Assembly (NCBI GenBank): GCA_945874125.1
Contig: CAMCFB010000001.1
Coordinates: 31,887-95,886 of the forward strand
DNA length: 64,000 nucleotides
Origin: Verrucomicrobia subdivision 6 bacterium
GTDB taxonomy: Bacteria; Verrucomicrobiota; Verrucomicrobiia; Methylacidiphilales; Verrucolacustridaceae
Direction of reading: 5' to 3'
In this document: positions 47,249 through 56,858 of the stretch, piece by piece
Position numbering within the stretch: position 1 is the stretch's first letter
Layout of the letters: each line of letters opens with the position of its first letter
The notes under the pieces: model-generated
What the model was told of the DNA's origin: nothing
Seen by the model: the letters and a program-made list of their open reading frames with translations, nothing else
The model's database searches: none
Position numbers and translations under genes: made by a program

Positions 47249-48613
47249 TTACTCCAAAATCGCGGGATCCGCATAGTCGGTAAATCCGGTGGACTCGGTA
47301 ATTCGCACCTGAAGAAGTTGGCCCAGATGCCGCGCGCTCCCATCAAAAACTACGGGTCGATTCTGCCGCGAACGACCCGTCAAACGACTCTCCTTCGTTT
47401 TACTGGGACCTTCGACTAAAATCTCGGTCAGGGTGCCCACCCGCCTCGGCGCACTCACCGCCACCTGACGATCCAGTAAATCGAGCAAAGCCTTGTTCCA
47501 CTCCTCTTTCACGCTCTCCGCCACTTCGGGCTTTTGGCTCTTGGCCGCCCGGGTCCCGTCCCGCGGCGAATATCGGAAAATAAAACCGTTATCAAACTCC
47601 ACCTCTTCCATCAGACGATAGGTTTGCTGAAACTCCTCCTCCGTCTCCCCGGGATAACCGACAATCACATCCGTGGTGAGCCCAATCCCTGGACAAACTT
47701 GCCTGACTTTCTGGATGATTTTTTTGTACTGTTCCACCGTGTACCCCCGACCCATTTCCTTCAGAAGCCGATCCGAACCCGACTGCACGGGCAGATGCAA
47801 ATGCTCACACAGCTTGCTTAATCGACCATAGCAACCAATCAGATCCTCCTTCATTCCACGCGGATGCGGCGAGGTGAACCGAATCCGCTCCAACCCATCC
47901 ACCTCCTGCAACTGCTCCAACAACTGCACAAAGGCGCTTTTTCCGCGCACCGAGGGAATTTCTCTCCGTCCGTACATATTCACGATCTGGCCCAGCAACG
48001 TGACCTCCCGAATTCCTTTTTCCACAAGGCCCCGAACCTCAGTAACGATCTCCGCCATCGGACGGGAACGCTCCTTCCCGCGCGTCGTCGGCACAATGCA
48101 AAAAGAGCAGTGCATATCGCAACCTTGCATGACTGAGACAAAGGCAGTCACCTGCTTGGGGCTTAGAACGTGGTCCCGAATCGTTTTCTCTGAACCTGCC
48201 TCCTCCCCCAAATCGGCCAAGAATTGCGGTCGCCCCCCTAAACGGGCGGCTCGAGCCTCCCCCACTAGATCCGCCACCCGATGAAACTTCTGCGTGCCCA
48301 CCACCAAGTCCAAACCCTTCATCTCCTGCTCGAGGGCCTTGCCTCTCCGCTGGACCATACAACCCAAAAAACCCAACACTACCGAGGGATTCCTTTTTCG
48401 AAGAGCCTTCAAATTACTCATCTTCCGTAAGGCCTTCTGCTCGGCCAAATCCCTCACACTGCACGTGTTGAGAAGAATCACATCCGCCTCTCGCTCCGAA
48501 GAGACGCGCACATAACCTCGATCCATCAGGTCGCGAGCCACCTGCTCGGTGTCACGCTCATTCATCTGACAGCCATACGTTTTGAAAAAGACAGAGGGCA
48601 TACCCTCCGACAC
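47249..48613 (-). CDS. miaB: tRNA-2-methylthio-N6-dimethylallyladenosine synthase
   Basis: VFFKTYGCQMNERDTEQVA, LNTCSVRDLAEQKA, VMQGCDMHCSFCIVPTTRGKERSRP, VTLLGQIVNMYG, LPVQSGSDRLLKEMGRGYT, TDVIVGYPGETEEEF. Confidence 0.96.
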   Translation of the reverse strand: MSEGMPSVFFKTYGCQMNERDTEQVARDLMDRGYVRVSSEREADVILLNTCSVRDLAEQKALRKMSNLKALRKRNPSVVLGFLGCMVQRRGKALEQEMKGLDLVVGTQKFHRVADLVGEARAARLGGRPQFLADLGEEAGSEKTIRDHVLSPKQVTAFVSVMQGCDMHCSFCIVPTTRGKERSRPMAEIVTEVRGLVEKGIREVTLLGQIVNMYGRREIPSVRGKSAFVQLLEQLQEVDGLERIRFTSPHPRGMKEDLIGCYGRLSKLCEHLHLPVQSGSDRLLKEMGRGYTVEQYKKIIQKVRQVCPGIGLTTDVIVGYPGETEEEFQQTYRLMEEVEFDNGFIFRYSPRDGTRAAKSQKPEVAESVKEEWNKALLDLLDRQVAVSAPRRVGTLTEILVEGPSKTKESRLTGRSRQNRPVVFDGSARHLGQLLQVRITESTGFTDYADPAILE

Positions 48614-48652
48614 TGCCCCAACCTTGGGCGAAGGAAAATCCCCAAAGAGGCG

Positions 48653-48910
48653 TCAGGCAAACAGCCGCTTACTGAAATGACCGCGTACCCATCGGTAAAA
48701 AAGCAGGGGAAGCGGCAAGAGGGCAAAGAAGGCCGCTGGGGCTAAAATTGCCAGATCGACCTGGCCACCCTCCATCTTGACGAGACCCTCCCAACCTAGC
48801 GCGATGACCCCGATTCCCGCCCCCCAGAAACTCAAAGGCATGACCACCGCCCGAAAGTTTTCCCTCTCCTTGAGACGATTAATTCTGTGCGAACGATTGC
48901 TCCAGTCCAT
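48653..48910 (-). CDS. Small membrane protein of unknown function
   Basis: MDWSNRSHRINRLKERENFRAVVMPLSFWGAGIGVIALGW...; two hydrophobic segments. Confidence 0.45.
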   Translation of the reverse strand: MDWSNRSHRINRLKERENFRAVVMPLSFWGAGIGVIALGWEGLVKMEGGQVDLAILAPAAFFALLPLPLLFYRWVRGHFSKRLFA

Positions 48911-48971
48911 TCCCTTACTTTCTACGAATGAAAATCTCCAAACCAATCACATTCCGCAAGATATTCGCATT

Positions 48972-49724
48972 CTAGACCTTAAGCTCGGATGAACCTTGGG
49001 CCCAACCCATCCCGGCCAAGCCCAGCTCAAACAGCCCATACAAAGGGATAAACATCAGCCCAAGATTAAAGGGATCGGAAGTGGGGGTGACGCAAGCGGC
49101 CAGCACAATCAGAGCGACCACTGCGTGACGCCGATGTTGCGCCACCACCTTTTGCTGTAAGATTCCCAGCCGCGCCAAAATCACCATCACCAGGGGAAGC
49201 TCAAACGACAGGCCAAAGCCAACCAGCATCTGCAGGGCGAAATCGGTGTAGCTGGTCATCGTCCAACTCGTCTCCAAACCCAACCAGCGATTCAAATCCT
49301 GAAAGAACTCCAACGCGCGAGGCAAAACCAGAAAATAACAAAACAGCGCCCCGCCTAAAAAAAGAAATGTTCCCACCAGAAATACGGGCAGCAGCAGATT
49401 CCGCTCCTTCGGGTCCAAGGCCGGCAACAAATACTGCCCGATAAAGAAAAGGACGAAGGGCAGAGCCAACAAGATGCCTGCCCCGATTCCAATTTGTAGG
49501 GTCACCGTCATCGGGTCAGTTACTTGCAGCGCCAGCAAAGTGTTCGGGCGGGGTTGGGCCAAGTTTCCCTGGGCCTGCTGCAAGGGCCAGCGAAGGATTT
49601 CCATAACCTGCCCAATTCCCATGACGCCCAAGATGGAGCCCAACCCAATCGCACCGGCGCACTTCAGAATGACCCCCCGGAGATCCTCTAAATGATCTAA
49701 AAACGGTTTTTCGCGGTCCGTCAT
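48972..49724 (-). CDS. tatC: Sec-independent protein translocase TatC
   Basis: FLDHLEDLRGVILKCAGAI, SYTDFALQMLVGFGLSFELPLVMVILARLGIL, RRHAVVALIVLAACVTPTSDPFNLGLMFIPLYGLFELG. Confidence 0.93.
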   Translation of the reverse strand: MTDREKPFLDHLEDLRGVILKCAGAIGLGSILGVMGIGQVMEILRWPLQQAQGNLAQPRPNTLLALQVTDPMTVTLQIGIGAGILLALPFVLFFIGQYLLPALDPKERNLLLPVFLVGTFLFLGGALFCYFLVLPRALEFFQDLNRWLGLETSWTMTSYTDFALQMLVGFGLSFELPLVMVILARLGILQQKVVAQHRRHAVVALIVLAACVTPTSDPFNLGLMFIPLYGLFELGLAGMGWAQGSSELKV

Positions 49725-50290
49725 CCGAACTTTCTCCAACCCTGCTGGGTGATCACCGCCGGTAACGGAATATCGTGAGGTTGCCGGGGAACTTCCCCCA
49801 CCTCCTGTTCGGCAAAAAACATTCCCACGACCGAGCTCGCACGCCCCCGTCGAGCTAACGCTCGGTCATAGTGGCCCCCGCCCCGTCCCAACCGCCCCCC
49901 CCTCGAGTCAAAGGCCCTTCCCGGCACAACAAATAGCTGAATCTCCTCCAACGGCTTTCGGACGGAGAGATCAGGAGAGGGTTCCCACAATGTCCCTGTC
50001 TCGGGCAGTTGACGGGAGGAAATCTCCCACCAAGTTAAACCTTCCCGAATATCGATTTTGGGAAATAGAACTTTTTTTCCCGCATCTAAACCCATCTGCA
50101 GCAAACCCCGTGTCTGCGGCTCATCCGTCAAAGAAAGATAGAGCCCCACCACCGAGGCCTGCTTCCACTCCGGTCGCTCCAACAGCGCTCTCTCCATGAT
50201 CTGGGATGCCGCGCGACGCTCCTCTTCACTCAAGCGTGCCACCCGTGCCCGCATCTCCTCACGAATCGCTCCTTTGCTCATGCCCAACAT
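49721..50290 (-). CDS. 5-formyltetrahydrofolate cyclo-ligase
   Basis: VVGLYLSLTDEPQTRGLLQMGLDAGKKVLFPKI, VVPGRAFDSRGGRLGRGGGHYDRAL. Confidence 0.88.
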   Translation of the reverse strand: MLGMSKGAIREEMRARVARLSEEERRAASQIMERALLERPEWKQASVVGLYLSLTDEPQTRGLLQMGLDAGKKVLFPKIDIREGLTWWEISSRQLPETGTLWEPSPDLSVRKPLEEIQLFVVPGRAFDSRGGRLGRGGGHYDRALARRGRASSVVGMFFAEQEVGEVPRQPHDIPLPAVITQQGWRKFG

Positions 50291-50340
50291 GACCATCACC
50301 ATGCCCGATTTACGGTTCCCCGCCAACTCTGCCGACGGAG

Positions 50341-51258
50341 TTGCCTGCCCTCTCCTTTGGCACCATTCTTACCCTCTTGAGACCCCGGGTTGATCTTCGC
50401 TCTCGTCGCCCTACCCATCGATTTATTACCGATGTTCTTTTACCGGCACTCTTCACCAGAAAACGTGGACACCGCCAAGGCACCCCTCCCCTCTTTCCCA
50501 AACTCAAAAAAGGCCAGATTTGCATCACGTGGATCGGGCACGCCTCGTTTCTGATTCAGACCCCGCAAGCCAATATCTTAATCGACCCAAACTGGGCCAA
50601 CTGGCTTCTCGTTGTGCGCCGCCTGCGCCATGCGGGGCTCGCCCACCACCACCTTCCCTCGATCGACCTCGTGCTCATCACCCATGCCCATTTCGATCAC
50701 CTGCATCGCCGCAGCCTTCGCCAAATCGCCGCCAATCAACCGATCGTCGTTCCCGCCGGCGTGGGCGATCTTGTCCACGGTCTCGGCTTTGAAAAAGTAT
50801 ACGAAATGAGTTGGTGGGAACGCCTTCGCTTTCCTGGGGCCGCCGTTACTTTTGTTCCGGCAAAACATTGGGGCGCGCGCAAAGTGACCGACCATCACCG
50901 CGGGTATGGCGGCTATGTCCTCGATCTGGGGGGTCGCACGGTCTATCACGCAGGCGATTCGGGTTACTTTCCTGGATTTCGTGAGATCGGAAAAAAACTG
51001 CACCCGGAAATCTCCCTTCTGCCCATCGGCGCCTATCACGGCCCCAAGTTTGGCGAAAATCACATGTCCCCCGAAGAGTCCCTTCATGCCTTTCAAGATC
51101 TTCGCTCCAGGATTCTCATCCCGATGCATTTTGGCACCTACCGTTTGAGCTATGAACCACTGCACGAACCCCCCCAGCGCCTGATGAAGGCCGCGAGCGA
51201 GGCCGGTCGCCTCCCCGATGTGCGTTTTCTGATCGAGGGGATGCCGACCCTATTCTAA
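50341..51258 (+). CDS. MBL-fold metallo-hydrolase (UlaG/NAPE-PLD-like)
   Basis: TWIGHASFLIQTPQANILIDPNW, DLVLITHAHFDHL, FVPAKHWGAR, YHAGDSGYFPGFREIG, LPIGAYHGP, IPMHFGTY. Confidence 0.9.
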   Translation: MPALSFGTILTLLRPRVDLRSRRPTHRFITDVLLPALFTRKRGHRQGTPPLFPKLKKGQICITWIGHASFLIQTPQANILIDPNWANWLLVVRRLRHAGLAHHHLPSIDLVLITHAHFDHLHRRSLRQIAANQPIVVPAGVGDLVHGLGFEKVYEMSWWERLRFPGAAVTFVPAKHWGARKVTDHHRGYGGYVLDLGGRTVYHAGDSGYFPGFREIGKKLHPEISLLPIGAYHGPKFGENHMSPEESLHAFQDLRSRILIPMHFGTYRLSYEPLHEPPQRLMKAASEAGRLPDVRFLIEGMPTLF

Positions 51259-51912
51259 CCCACCCCGCTCAGCCCAACCCACCTTGGCCGTGGGCCGGGC
51301 GAAAGCCACCAGACGTCCTCGGTGGGTAACAAAATGAAAGAAGTTCTTCGCATTTCCACATGGCGCATTCGGATCAAATTCATAAACATCCACCCCACCC
51401 CCCCTTTCCCCATCCATCCTTTGGGAGGAACCCGCCACCATCGGCTCTCCACCCTTCTTTTTGCCCAAATAGATCATCACATGACTGATCGGAGGATCCC
51501 GCGGCACATCATACGTCCACTCCCAAAATAAAAGATCCCCACTCCTCATTTGCTCGATCAGTTTTATGGAATCCACTTTTCCATTCGCCTCGCTCGGAAC
51601 CGACCGGACCTTTCCCCTCTTTTGAAAATACAGATACTGGTCAGAAGCCGTCCTCGGGATATCAAAACCAAATACTTTCCAGACGATGTATCGAATCGTG
51701 TTGGAACAATCCATCGTAATGAGATAAGGGTGGCCGGGAGGTCGCCACGACTGGGCATAGGACAAATCCTGCTTGGAAAGCCATCGACACGTTTCGACTA
51801 ACTTCTGGTGCTGCTCAGGGGTGGCTGCCCCATCCACCGGAGAAACCATAGGCACCAGCGCAAATCCCATCACCAGAGGGAGGGAAGTTCGGACATTCAC
51901 TACCCCTTCCAT
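51250..51912 (-). CDS. NlpC/P60-like secreted peptidase
   Basis: ITMDCSNTIRYIVWKVFGFDIPRTASDQY (Cys), MRSGDLLFWEWTYDVPRDPPISHVMIYLG (His). Confidence 0.65.
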   Translation of the reverse strand: MEGVVNVRTSLPLVMGFALVPMVSPVDGAATPEQHQKLVETCRWLSKQDLSYAQSWRPPGHPYLITMDCSNTIRYIVWKVFGFDIPRTASDQYLYFQKRGKVRSVPSEANGKVDSIKLIEQMRSGDLLFWEWTYDVPRDPPISHVMIYLGKKKGGEPMVAGSSQRMDGERGGGVDVYEFDPNAPCGNAKNFFHFVTHRGRLVAFARPTAKVGWAERGGLE

Positions 51913-51947
51913 CGCAAATTGCAGACGAATCGCAAGTCAGGACAACT

Positions 51948-52655
51948 TCAATTGGATGAAGACAGAAAATGAAAGAAGGCCTCGGGGTGGGCGAAATCGG
52001 TCAAGACCGCATCCGCCCCACACTCTCGCAACTGTTCCGCCGTGAAAGATCCGGTCGCGACCGCGATCGCCTTGGCACCAATCGCCCTGGCACAGGCCAC
52101 ATCATGCGGGGTATCTCCAATGACAAAGATTCGGTCGGGGGAAAAGATCTCCCCATGCCGCTCGTGGGCCCTTCGTTGGGCATGCGGGCCCAGCTCGTTG
52201 CGCACGGAGGAATCATCCGCAAAAGCCCCAAACTCAAAAAAATGGTTCACCCCATACCGGGTCAATTTCAAACGGGCTCCTTTTTCGATGTTTCCCGTCA
52301 ACAGCGCCTGGACAAACTCCGGCCGGCGATGAGCTTCCTCCAAGATCCCCAGAACCCCAGGGTGCAAACCCCCAATCCTTTTGGGTAACTCCTCCGCCAG
52401 GAGCTCCACATAGTGATTCAGAAATTCTGCGACATGCTCCGGACCATTCGGCTTTCCATCTCGCCCTAAAAGTTGTTCCACAATCCACTTGTCGGTCCGA
52501 CCCGCAATTTCCAAACCCTCCAAGCCACGGCGAATCCCATGGACCTTTTCCATGACCCGGCTTAAAGCCGATTCTCCCGCTTTCCCCGTGTGGAGAATCG
52601 TTCCGTCGATATCCCAGAGAAGTAGTTTCCGGGCGAGGGGGGAAGCAGCCCTCAC
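51948..52655 (-). CDS. HAD-superfamily hydrolase (phosphoglycolate phosphatase-like)
   Basis: LLLWDIDGTILHT, ALLTGNIEKGARLKL, IFVIGDTPHDVACARAIGAKAIAVATG. Confidence 0.88.
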   Translation of the reverse strand: MRAASPLARKLLLWDIDGTILHTGKAGESALSRVMEKVHGIRRGLEGLEIAGRTDKWIVEQLLGRDGKPNGPEHVAEFLNHYVELLAEELPKRIGGLHPGVLGILEEAHRRPEFVQALLTGNIEKGARLKLTRYGVNHFFEFGAFADDSSVRNELGPHAQRRAHERHGEIFSPDRIFVIGDTPHDVACARAIGAKAIAVATGSFTAEQLRECGADAVLTDFAHPEAFFHFLSSSN

Positions 52656-53428
52656 ATCCCCATCACGCTGTAGCCCGCGTCCGCATACAGCGTCTGCCCC
52701 GTGATCCCCGCCGCCCCATCCGAAGCCAAGAACACCCCCGTGGCACCTAACTCCTCCAACGTAATATTTCTCTTTAAAGGAGCGTGCGCTTCGTAGTGGG
52801 AGAGCATCGCCGAAAACCCGCTAATACCCCGCGCCGCTAAGGTATTCACTGGGCCAGCACTGATCGCGTTCACCCGAATCTTTTGGGGGCCTAGATCATA
52901 CGCCAGATAGCGTACACTTGCCTCCAAAGCCGCTTTGGCTACCCCCATCACATTGTAGTGGGGTACCACTTTTTCTGCTCCGTAGTAGCTCATCGTCACG
53001 ACACTTCCCCCCGCCGTCATGAGTGGCCTAGCCGCCCGGCTCACCGCCACCAAAGAGTAGGCGCTGATGTCGTGCGCCACCCGAAAGGCCTCGCGGGAGG
53101 TATCGACAAAGTTTCCCTCCAATGCCTCCTTGGGCGCAAAAGCCACGCTATGCAAAAGCAGATCAACTCGGGGCGCCTTCGTTTTCACAAAGTCAAAAAA
53201 CTTGGCGATATCTTCATCCCGACTGACATCGCAGGGTGCGACCGGCGTATCCGCCCCAAACGTCGCTGCCAGTTCCTCCACATTCTCCTTCAGGCGGTCC
53301 CCCTGATAATTAAAAATCAACTTGGCGCCTGCATCCGCCCACGCCTTGGCGATTCCCCAAGCAATACTTCGCTTGTTGGCGACCCCAAAAACGACCCCCA
53401 CTTTTCCCGCTAAGATTGGATGACTCAC
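52652..53428 (-). CDS. fabI: Enoyl-[acyl-carrier-protein] reductase (NADH)
   Basis: GKVGVVFGVANKRSIAWGIAKAWADAGAKLIFNYQ, SVAFAPKEALEG, MSYYGAEKVVPHYNVMGVAKAALEASVRYLA, NAISAGPVNTLAARGI. Confidence 0.94.
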   Translation of the reverse strand: MSHPILAGKVGVVFGVANKRSIAWGIAKAWADAGAKLIFNYQGDRLKENVEELAATFGADTPVAPCDVSRDEDIAKFFDFVKTKAPRVDLLLHSVAFAPKEALEGNFVDTSREAFRVAHDISAYSLVAVSRAARPLMTAGGSVVTMSYYGAEKVVPHYNVMGVAKAALEASVRYLAYDLGPQKIRVNAISAGPVNTLAARGISGFSAMLSHYEAHAPLKRNITLEELGATGVFLASDGAAGITGQTLYADAGYSVMGM

Positions 53429-53522
53429 CTCCCCAAAGTGCCCTCACTCATGCCACTCTGTCACGCCTGGAGTCACTTCCTCTTGGCCTTCCCAACTCCT
53501 CCTGCTACCAAAGCAAGTTGCC

Positions 53523-54449
53523 ATGAGTTCCTCTCCCCATCTCGGTTGGATTCTGTTTGGTCCCCTCGTCTTGGCACTGCTCGCCGCCGATCTGATTCTT
53601 TTTCATCGCGATCCACGCCCCGTTGACCTACGCCGCTCCCTCCAAGCCACCGCCGGTTGGGTTGCCCTCGCCCTCGCCTTTGGCGGTCTCGTTGCCTTTA
53701 CCTTGGGGACAAACCCTGCCATGGAGTTTTTTACCGGATATATTGTCGAACTCTCCCTCAGTGTGGACAACGTCTTCGTTTTCGCCGTTCTCCTCCGCTA
53801 CTTTGCCGTTCCCGAAAAATCGCAATTCCCCGCCCTTTTCTGGGGGATCATCGGAGCCCTTTTTCTGCGAGCCCTCTTTATTTTTACCGGGATCGCCCTA
53901 ATCAATCGCTTTCATTGGCTGATCTACCTCTTTGGCGCTCTTCTCGTTTACACCGGAATCAAACTTCTCAAAGGTGGCGAAGCGAAAGTCGAACCCGACC
54001 ACAACCCCCTGATTCGGCTGGCTCGGAAATTCATCCCCATCACACCCGATTTTCATGGGGACCGCTTTTTTTTCCGTGAAAAGGGCCGCTGGACTGGCAC
54101 TCCCCTCCTCCTCGTCCTCATCGCCCTTGGCACCACCGATCTCGTTTTTGCCATCGATTCGATCCCCGCAATTCTTGCCATCACCCGCGACCCTTTCATT
54201 GTCCTTACCTCCAACGCTTTTGCCGTCCTCGGCCTGCGCGCCCTCTACTTTGCCATCGCCGGTCTGATCAAACTGTTTGCTTACCTCAACGTCGGGCTCG
54301 CTGTCATCCTATCCTTTATCGGGCTCAAAATGCTCGTCTCCGGCTACATCCACCTGCCGATTCCAGTGACTCTCGGCTTTGTCCTAGGAGTCCTTCTTAT
54401 CTCCATCGTCGCATCGATTCTTTATCCGCCCAAAAAAACTCACTCCTAG
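53523..54449 (+). CDS. TerC-family integral membrane protein
   Basis: ELSLSVDNVFVFAVLLRYFAVPEKSQFPALFWGIIGALFLRALFIF; GTTDLVFAIDSIPAILAITRDPFIVLTSNAFAVLGLRALYF. Confidence 0.94.
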   Translation: MSSSPHLGWILFGPLVLALLAADLILFHRDPRPVDLRRSLQATAGWVALALAFGGLVAFTLGTNPAMEFFTGYIVELSLSVDNVFVFAVLLRYFAVPEKSQFPALFWGIIGALFLRALFIFTGIALINRFHWLIYLFGALLVYTGIKLLKGGEAKVEPDHNPLIRLARKFIPITPDFHGDRFFFREKGRWTGTPLLLVLIALGTTDLVFAIDSIPAILAITRDPFIVLTSNAFAVLGLRALYFAIAGLIKLFAYLNVGLAVILSFIGLKMLVSGYIHLPIPVTLGFVLGVLLISIVASILYPPKKTHS

Positions 54450-54530
54450 TACTTGAAATCTATAAACAATTGTCATCTATATGTTTATACTGTTTTCTAT
54501 GCTCTAATAGGTGATAAATCCTGTGGAATG

Positions 54531-54558
54531 TTGACGCGATTCCGACCCGACCTAAGAT
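54531..54558 (+). promoter_or_regulatory. Candidate promoter directly abutting the start codon at 54565
   Basis: TTGACG (54531-54536), 16 nt, TAAGAT (54553-54558); ATG begins 7 nt after the -10. Confidence 0.5.
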
Positions 54559-54564
54559 GTTGGC

Positions 54565-55443
54565 ATGCCCCAAGTCGTCGATCTGACCTCGGCTATTGCC
54601 CGAAAGACTTTCGCTAAGAAACCCAAGTTCCGACTAGGTCTCGTTGGCACGCTGGTTGTCTCTAACTTTGCTTGGCTAATCCTCTTTGGTGTGGCGGTGG
54701 TTTCGCTCATCGGCGTGACCCGTTTTTCTGCTGCCCTTTCCAAAAGTTATCTTGAGGAGAAATGGAACTCTCTCCAAAACCGCCTTGCGCAAAAGAAAGA
54801 GATTGAGGAGCGAGATATGCGGATCGCCCGCCTCATCGCCTCCCAAAGCTCCGACACCACCGACATCCTCGGCCTCGCCACGCGAATCTCCAAGATTCTC
54901 GACTCCGCCAACGGCCGCCAACGACGCTTCCTCGAAAACGCCATCCCCGAAGCCATGCTGATCCAAACCAGCTCCCAGATTCCCGCCTCCGCCGTTCTTG
55001 CCATGGCCATCTTTGAATCCGGTTATGGCAACAGCATGCTGGCCAAGGAATATAACAACTACTTTGGCATGAAAGCATTCGATAGCTGGACTGGCCCTCG
55101 CGCCCTGAATATGCCCACCCGCGACAGTGGCGAAGACACTACCGCCGACTTCCGCGCCTACCCCAACCTTGCCTCTGGTTTCCAAGGATACTCCCAATTC
55201 CTTCTCTCGAACGACCGCTACCGCAAGCACGTGGGCGAAAAATCGGGTATCAAATTTGTTTCCAATATTCTGGCCTCGGGCTACTGCCCCGACCCGGATT
55301 ACCTGACCCATATTCGGGATATTATTCAGAAACACGGGCTCGATCGCCTCGACGCCGCGCTGGAAGATATCGTCGATAAGCAAGAGTCGGTCGCCAAAGC
55401 CGTCCCCGCTAGCCAGGCGCTCGCCCCGGCAGCGACGCACTAA
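54565..55443 (+). CDS. Membrane-anchored glucosaminidase-domain protein
   Basis: N-terminal TM; ASAVLAMAIFESGYGNSMLAKEYNNYFGMKAF...DFRAYPNLASGFQGYSQFLLSNDRYRKH. Confidence 0.85.
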   Translation: MPQVVDLTSAIARKTFAKKPKFRLGLVGTLVVSNFAWLILFGVAVVSLIGVTRFSAALSKSYLEEKWNSLQNRLAQKKEIEERDMRIARLIASQSSDTTDILGLATRISKILDSANGRQRRFLENAIPEAMLIQTSSQIPASAVLAMAIFESGYGNSMLAKEYNNYFGMKAFDSWTGPRALNMPTRDSGEDTTADFRAYPNLASGFQGYSQFLLSNDRYRKHVGEKSGIKFVSNILASGYCPDPDYLTHIRDIIQKHGLDRLDAALEDIVDKQESVAKAVPASQALAPAATH

Positions 55444-55886
55444 TCTTTCTTACTTTCGATTCCTTGGTCCGCACACGAGATCGTCCCCACTCCAGGGACC
55501 TTCACTTCGAGCAGAAGATACTTCCAAATCCCCGACCCATTTTTTTCCGCCCGCAACGTCACCCCAGCCGCTCGTCGGGATCCACGTAGCGAGAAATCTA
55601 AACGAGCGAGGCCACCTGCGGCCTGATCCTCCAACTCCCCCGTCACCGCCCACCCCAACTCCATCGGCTCGCCTAACTCCCGCTTCACCCGCTCATCCGC
55701 CACCACTTTTTCCACCGCCCCCCGCATCACTTCACTTTTCTTCAGCATCGCGTAACTGATTTGTAGCGTCATCCCCCCCACCGCCAACACTCCCGTCACC
55801 ACCAACGCGAGCCCCAAAACCAGCCACCGCCTTGCTTTTACCTCCCACGCCATTAACTCAGCTTGCGTCATCAGCCCTTTTTTCAT
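55440..55886 (-). CDS. Coa1-like single-TM protein (cytochrome-c-oxidase-assembly-factor-1 family, tentative)
   Basis: TM plus MLKKSEVMRGAVEKVVADERVKRELGEPMELGWAVTGELE...GIWKYLLLEVKVPG. ATG 55886 chosen; the longer ORF to 56807 runs antisense to the DHPS-like gene. Confidence 0.5.
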   Translation of the reverse strand: MKKGLMTQAELMAWEVKARRWLVLGLALVVTGVLAVGGMTLQISYAMLKKSEVMRGAVEKVVADERVKRELGEPMELGWAVTGELEDQAAGGLARLDFSLRGSRRAAGVTLRAEKNGSGIWKYLLLEVKVPGVGTISCADQGIESKKD

Positions 55887-55967
55887 TTCTGTACTCTGAA
55901 TCCCCTCTCCCCCCTCCGTCCATCCCACTCTCGCACCCGCCCGAAATTTCCAGTATGCTTTCCCCCA

Positions 55968-56858
55968 ATGCTTTCTCTCGAATCCCTGACTCAACTCGCC
56001 CAAAAACACGCCGAGGCTCTCCCCGCGCAAGTCGCCGAATTTGAAATCCACGGACAATCGTTTCACTCGGCCACCCGTCCCCATCTTATGGGGGTTATCA
56101 ATCTCAGCCCAGACTCCTGGTATCGCGAAAGCGTGGTTCTCAATACCGACGCCGCCCTCGTTCGTGCCCGGCGCCTCCGAGCCGAGGGCGCTCACCTGAT
56201 CGATCTCGGCGCCGAATCCTCTCTTCACCATGCCGCGCGGGTCGACCCCGCCCAGCAAATCGCCACTCTTCTCCCCATTCTCAAGCCCCTTGCCCAAGAA
56301 GGCTCCCTCATTTCGATTGAAACTTATCAGCCCGAAGTCGCCCGCCGCTGCCTCGAAGCCGGTGCCGCCGTCCTCAATCTTACTGGGACCCGCCCTCCGG
56401 ATGACCTCTATCAAGTAGTCGCCGACCACCGAGCCGGCATCATCCTCTGCTACGTTCAAGGGGACCATGTCCGCGCCGTCGGTGAGTTCGTCCACTCTCC
56501 CGACCATGCCACTGCCCTGCTCGACTACTTTCGTCGCGAGATCGACCGTGCAGTCCACGCCGGGGTGCACGCCATCTGGATCGACCCAGGCCTGGGCTTC
56601 TACTACAAAAATCTCCAAGACAGCACCGCCCGCATTCGCTACCAAGCGGAAACATTCCTGCACACCTTCCGCCTTCGCACCCTGGGTTGGCCCGTCTGCC
56701 AAGCCCTCCCCCACGCCTTTGAGTTTTTCCAAGATGAGGTTCGCTCCGCCGAATCCCTCTTTGCCGTCCTCGCTCTGCTCGGAAAAACCGACCTCCTTCG
56801 CACTCACGAAATCCCCAAAGTACGGGCCGTCGCCCGCACCCTCGGAATCCTCTCATGA
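55968..56858 (+). CDS. Divergent dihydropteroate-synthase-like pterin-binding protein
   Basis: LMGVINLSPDSWYRES, LIDLGAESS, ISIETYQPEVARRCLEAGAAVLNLTG, IWIDPGLGF, RTHEIPKVRAVAR; lacks the canonical SRK segment. Confidence 0.8.
   Translation: MLSLESLTQLAQKHAEALPAQVAEFEIHGQSFHSATRPHLMGVINLSPDSWYRESVVLNTDAALVRARRLRAEGAHLIDLGAESSLHHAARVDPAQQIATLLPILKPLAQEGSLISIETYQPEVARRCLEAGAAVLNLTGTRPPDDLYQVVADHRAGIILCYVQGDHVRAVGEFVHSPDHATALLDYFRREIDRAVHAGVHAIWIDPGLGFYYKNLQDSTARIRYQAETFLHTFRLRTLGWPVCQALPHAFEFFQDEVRSAESLFAVLALLGKTDLLRTHEIPKVRAVARTLGILS

Noticed and set aside
55887-56807. N-terminal extension of the minus-strand ORF 55440-56807
   Set aside because: Antisense to the DHPS-like gene; the real Coa1-like protein most likely starts at ATG 55886.
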